Assembly (NCBI GenBank): GCA_001797815.1
Contig: MGQK01000039.1
Location: forward strand, 40,799 to 48,532
DNA: 7,734 bases
Direction: 5' to 3'
Source of the DNA: Deltaproteobacteria bacterium RBG_13_61_14
Lineage (GTDB): Bacteria; RBG-13-61-14
The translations under genes and the position numbers were made by a program. Under the pieces are notes generated by a model. It worked only from the letters and a program-made list of their open reading frames with translations, ran no database searches and was not told the origin of the DNA. Below are positions 5,366 through 7,734 of the stretch, piece after piece. Each line of letters begins with the position of its first letter. Positions within the stretch are counted from its first letter, which is position 1.

Positions 5366-5797
5366 CTAGCCCGGCAGGGGCACAAGCTCGCGCACCCTAT
5401 CCACCAACCCCTCGACCGAAGACTCCCGCTTAGGCACAAACCCCCGAAAATTGCGGACGAAGGTGAAGCTGAGCTCCTCGGCCTGCCGGATGCCGTCCTC
5501 AATTAACTCGGGATCTTTGGCCGAGTAAATCAAAAAGGGCGCTTCCCGCAGACCCGCGTGCAATTGGTCCAGCACCGCCGCGATCTGAACCCCGGTCATC
5601 TCCGGCATGTCAAAGTCCAGGATAAAGAGCGCCACGTTCTGAATCAGCGAGGCGTCCGTCTCCAATTGCTTCTCCAGGTCGGACACGTGCTCCGCGGTCA
5701 GGACCCGGTAGCCCTGGTCCTCGAGCGCGTCGGCCACCAACTCCCTCGCAATCGGGCTGTCGTCCACGTAAATCACCAGCGGTCTTTCCGCATTCAT
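5366..5797 (-). CDS. Single-domain response regulator (CheY-like receiver)
   Basis: This is a 143-residue protein made only of a receiver domain. Visible: the acid pair Asp 12-Asp 13 in VIYVDDSP; the phospho-acceptor Asp 61 in ILDFDMPEMTG; the switch Ser 92 in FLIYSAKD; and the conserved Lys 123 in GFVPKR, where the usual Pro after Lys is replaced by Arg. There is no output or DNA-binding domain, so it must act by binding a partner or as a phosphate relay. ATG 5797 is chosen because a GGAAGAGGGG ribosome site lies just before it and the receiver begins immediately after. ATG 5812 and TTG 5824 (whose TTGA overlaps the upstream gene's stop) are in-frame alternatives that only add a short unconserved tail. 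It is the second gene after the cyclase, 23 bp apart, so the two are probably co-transcribed. No histidine kinase is in the window. Confidence 0.92.
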   Translation of the reverse strand: MNAERPLVIYVDDSPIARELVADALEDQGYRVLTAEHVSDLEKQLETDASLIQNVALFILDFDMPEMTGVQIAAVLDQLHAGLREAPFLIYSAKDPELIEDGIRQAEELSFTFVRNFRGFVPKRESSVEGLVDRVRELVPLPG

Positions 5798-5800
5798 GGT

Positions 5801-5810
5801 CCCCTCTTCC
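5801..5810 (-). promoter_or_regulatory. Ribosome binding site favouring ATG 5797
   Basis: On the minus strand GGAAGAGGGG ends 3 nt before ATG 5797, with the AAGAGG core 5 nt away. The upstream alternative starts (5812, 5824) have weaker or no such site. Confidence 0.5.
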
Positions 5811-5820
5811 ATCCCCGCGA

Positions 5821-7449
5821 TCAAGGGTGCAACCCTTCGGTCAGCACCTGATAGACCTGGATCTCCTGTTGCTTGCCTTTGAGCTTGGCCCCGCCCAGAT
5901 CCTTGATCGGAAACAGGCCCCGCACTTTCTGGTAGGTGCCCTCCCCGATCAAAATGGTATTGGGCCGGGCGACATCCTGCAGCCGCGCCGCCACGTTGAC
6001 CGGGTCGCCCAGCACCGTGTATTCGGTCCGGCGCGAACTCCCCAGGTAGCCGGCCACCACCATCCCGGTGTTGATCCCGATCCGGATCTGGAACCGCTTG
6101 CGCTCGTCAATCGCCCGGCGGAATTCTTCCATGCGTCGCAGCATCTCGATGGCCGTGTCCACCGCGAGCTCGGCGTCGTTCCCGTAGGAGATGGGCGCCC
6201 CGAAGATGGCCATCAGCGCGTCGCCGATGAACTTGTCCACCGTCCCCTTGAAATGGAAAACGATCTTGCTCATCTCGTTGAAATAATCCACGATCAGGCC
6301 GGCGGTCTCCTGGGCCGAGAGCTTTTCCGCCAACCGGGTGAAGCCGCAGATGTCGGAAAAAAGCACGGTCACTTCCCGCTCCTCGGCCTGGTGGCTGAAC
6401 TGCTCCAGGGCTTGCGACTGTTGCACGATCAGGTTGACCACGTCCGGCGAGTGGAACCGCTCCAGGTTGGCCCGGAAGATGGCCTCCTGGCGCATCCGCC
6501 GCTGCAACGAGTCCTGGCGGATGGCGAGGGCCACCTGGTTGGCGATGGCGGTGAGCAGGTCCAGGTCGTGCTCGCCGAAGGCGTAGGTCTGGATCAGGTT
6601 GTCCACGTAGATCACGCCCCGGATCGTCTCGCGCTCCCACAGCGGCACGCACAAGGCCGAGCGGATGTTATACTGGACGATGCTCACCCCTTCCTGGAAG
6701 CGGGGGTCGTACTTGGCGTCCGAGGTGATGATCGCCACCTTCTCCTCGATCGCCCGCCGGGCAATGGTCCGGCTCACCGCGATCTCAGGCAGCTCCGCCG
6801 GCTTCTGGCCCCGCATCCGCATGGCCCGGGGCTGGAGGTCGCCCTGCTCGTCCAGGAGCAGGATCACGCCCCGCTCCACGTTGATCACCTGGAAGATCAA
6901 AGTCAAGGTGAGGTCCAACAGTTCATCCAGGCTGTTGGTGCTGTTCAAGGCCCGCGCCACCTGGTAGAGGATGAAGAAGTTCTGGTTGGCCTTCTGCTCG
7001 AACATGGGCGCGGGCAGCCCCGGGGCCGCGGCCGGCGAATAGTCCAACTGCAGGTCCTGGCCCACGTCGGTGACCGGCTTGACGATCTCCTGCCCCATCA
7101 GCGCGGCGTAGACAGGGGAAGACTCCTGGTCCGCCGCGGGCGTCGCCGGCCTCGGGAGGCCGGGCAGGGAATCCTCAAACAGGATCTGGACTCCGCCCAC
7201 CGTGATCACGTCCCCCGGCGCCAGCACTTCGTCGCTGATCCGCAAGTTGTTGATGAAGACCCCGTTCAGGCTGTTGAGGTCCACGATCCGGTAGTGGTTT
7301 TCCTCCCGCCGGATCTCGGCATGGCGGCGAGAGACCAGGGCATCCACCAGCACCACTTCGCACTCGGGCAGCCGGCCCAAACTGGTGACGTCGCGGTTCA
7401 ACTCGATGGTGATCCGTTCCGGGGTGTTGACCAGGACCACACGAGCCAT
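5821..7449 (-). CDS. FHA-GAF-class III adenylate cyclase
   Basis: This is a 542-residue soluble signalling enzyme with three domains. An FHA domain (about 3-92) has Gly 25-Arg 26, SRRH at 40-43 and Asn 62-Gly 63, the phosphothreonine-binding residues. A Pro-rich linker (about 95-150) follows. A GAF domain (about 155-312) lacks the NKFDE cyclic-nucleotide motif. A class III cyclase domain (about 355-540) comes after a short coupling helix with RFHSPDVVNLI. Catalytic residues are all present: metal-binding Asp 366 (FSDICGFT) and Asp 410 (FIGDALMAIFG), purine-selecting Lys 406 and Thr 478 (EYTVLGD), and the transition-state pair Asn 485 and Arg 489 (VNVAARL). A Lys/Thr pair marks class IIIb adenylate cyclases, so cAMP from ATP is the likely product. 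No membrane segment is visible. An in-frame stop 12 nt upstream and the FHA fold beginning at once fix ATG 7449. There is no Shine-Dalgarno, and the promoter sits right before the start. The receiver gene follows 23 bp downstream. Confidence 0.95.
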   Translation of the reverse strand: MARVVLVNTPERITIELNRDVTSLGRLPECEVVLVDALVSRRHAEIRREENHYRIVDLNSLNGVFINNLRISDEVLAPGDVITVGGVQILFEDSLPGLPRPATPAADQESSPVYAALMGQEIVKPVTDVGQDLQLDYSPAAAPGLPAPMFEQKANQNFFILYQVARALNSTNSLDELLDLTLTLIFQVINVERGVILLLDEQGDLQPRAMRMRGQKPAELPEIAVSRTIARRAIEEKVAIITSDAKYDPRFQEGVSIVQYNIRSALCVPLWERETIRGVIYVDNLIQTYAFGEHDLDLLTAIANQVALAIRQDSLQRRMRQEAIFRANLERFHSPDVVNLIVQQSQALEQFSHQAEEREVTVLFSDICGFTRLAEKLSAQETAGLIVDYFNEMSKIVFHFKGTVDKFIGDALMAIFGAPISYGNDAELAVDTAIEMLRRMEEFRRAIDERKRFQIRIGINTGMVVAGYLGSSRRTEYTVLGDPVNVAARLQDVARPNTILIGEGTYQKVRGLFPIKDLGGAKLKGKQQEIQVYQVLTEGLHP

Positions 7450-7455
7450 GGACCT

Positions 7456-7485
7456 ATTCTAACCGAATCCGCGCGAGGCGGTCAA
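7456..7485 (-). promoter_or_regulatory. Sigma70-type promoter of the cyclase gene, probably leaderless
   Basis: On the minus strand TTGACC (7485-7480, 5/6) and TAGAAT (7461-7456, 5/6) are 18 bp apart. The predicted transcription start is at about 7449-7450, i.e. at the ATG itself. The 6 nt between -10 box and ATG leave no room for a ribosome binding site. Confidence 0.55.
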
Positions 7486-7544
7486 ACCCGGCCGGAGACT
7501 TGCCCCCTCCAGACCCTGGCCTAATGCCGTTCACTTCAGACATA

Positions 7545-7556
7545 TCCTGCGCAGGA
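7545..7556. repeat. Perfect 12-bp palindrome TCCTGCGCAGGA
   Basis: A perfect dyad lies about 60 bp upstream of the -35 box of the cyclase promoter. It could be an operator for a dimeric regulator or part of the neighbouring repeat; sequence alone does not decide. Confidence 0.4.
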
Positions 7557-7564
7557 AGATTTTT

Positions 7565-7632
7565 CACGCCAAGCCGCTAAGCGTGCAAATTTGAGGAGTT
7601 CATCGCTCTTGGCGCCTTTGCGGCTTCTTAAC
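7565..7632. repeat. Imperfect inverted repeat, interspersed-repeat type
   Basis: The left arm (7571-7589, AAGCCGCTAAGCGTGCAAA) and the reverse complement of the right arm (7609-7626, starting AAGCCGCAAAGGCGCCAA) agree at AAGCCGC, at AAG-CG and at the final CAA, with one gap and a few mismatches. The sense resembles the CACGCAAAGGCGCAAAG / CTTTGCGCCTTTGCG repeats common between genes in many environmental bacteria (comparison from memory). It could fold as a loose hairpin. Confidence 0.45.
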
Positions 7633-7734
7633 TGAACAGCCTTGAGCTCTGATATCATGAAGCCGCGAGATCGCTAAGAGAAGGCCTCCCGATGGTAAAA
7701 TGAGGGTTAAGCAAAACCAATCTCATTACCAGAA

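Larger units (their letters stand above)
7486..7734. other. Non-coding, repeat-bearing stretch at the right edge
   Basis: About 250 bp upstream of the cyclase promoter with no supported gene, visibly less GC-rich than the coding DNA. It holds a perfect 12-bp palindrome (7545-7556), an imperfect inverted repeat (7565-7632), another AAGCCGC copy at 7660-7666 and a weak GGTAAAATGAG / CTCATTACC inverted pair at 7694-7730. An ATG at 7700 opens a frame of 11 codons to the edge, too short to judge. Confidence 0.5.

Noticed and set aside
5797-5824. TTG 5824 start of the response regulator, overlapping the cyclase stop (TTGA)
   Set aside because: Stop-start overlap is attractive for coupling, but ATG 5797 has a better ribosome site and the extra residues are not part of the receiver fold.
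5827-7524. Long open frame on the + strand opposite the cyclase gene
   Set aside because: It is an antisense shadow of a gene with three recognisable domains and full catalytic motifs; its own translation is rich in His, Asp, Gln and Val with no family features.
7694-7730. GGTAAAATGAG / CTCATTACC inverted pair as a second copy of the element's ends
   Set aside because: It shares only AAAATGAGG with the 896-914 end; the rest diverges and there is no flanking duplication, so it is probably chance.
7700-7734. Start of a + strand gene at ATG 7700 running off the edge
   Set aside because: Only 11 codons are visible, there is no Shine-Dalgarno, and the ATG lies within an inverted repeat arm; nothing supports coding.
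7655-7734. Tail of a - strand gene entering from the right edge
   Set aside because: One frame is open for about 26 codons to a TGA at 7655, but the length is within chance and no family is recognisable.

Overview
The window is a GC-rich (about 60% by eye), densely coded bacterial chromosome segment with seven protein genes, the first cut by the left edge. Nothing in it fixes the taxon. DapL-type lysine synthesis, an FHA-GAF class III cyclase and widespread environmental-type short repeats fit an uncultured Gram-negative-like lineage, for example Acidobacteriota or Desulfobacterota. That placement is inference only.

Left part (1-990): the C-terminal half of pyruvate kinase (pyk) ends at 795. 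Between pyk and the next gene lies a 116-bp element (799-914) with 19-bp terminal inverted repeats (18/19 identical). It is flanked on both sides, with no gap, by the same 10-bp direct repeat TCGCTGACTT. This is the structure of a non-autonomous transposable element (MITE) with its target-site duplication. The left duplication copy contains the pyk stop codon, and the right copy ends 3 bp before the -35 box of the next gene, so neither neighbour was broken.

Middle part (928-5323, + strand): a good sigma70-type promoter drives a tight run of genes: dapL (LL-diaminopimelate aminotransferase; lysine and peptidoglycan precursor), folK (folate synthesis), an 88-aa membrane-anchored four-cysteine protein and a 601-aa GT-C-type membrane glycosyltransferase-like protein. 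Gaps between them are 9-23 bp. A small two-repeat TPR protein follows behind its own promoter; promoter and Shine-Dalgarno placement favour a GTG start at 4934 over the ATG at 4910.

Right part (5366-7485, - strand, convergent with the TPR gene): a signalling pair. A 542-aa FHA-GAF-class III nucleotide cyclase with a complete catalytic set and the Lys/Thr pair of class IIIb adenylate cyclases is followed 23 bp later by a single-domain response regulator. The cyclase has a strong promoter whose -10 box lies 6 nt before the ATG, with no Shine-Dalgarno, which suggests a leaderless mRNA. The last 250 bp are non-coding, less GC-rich and contain palindromes and short imperfect repeats.

No RNA gene, CRISPR array or convincing intrinsic terminator was seen. 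The most notable items are the small transposon-like element, the TAGAAT-N6-ATG start arrangement seen twice, and the cyclase/receiver pair.
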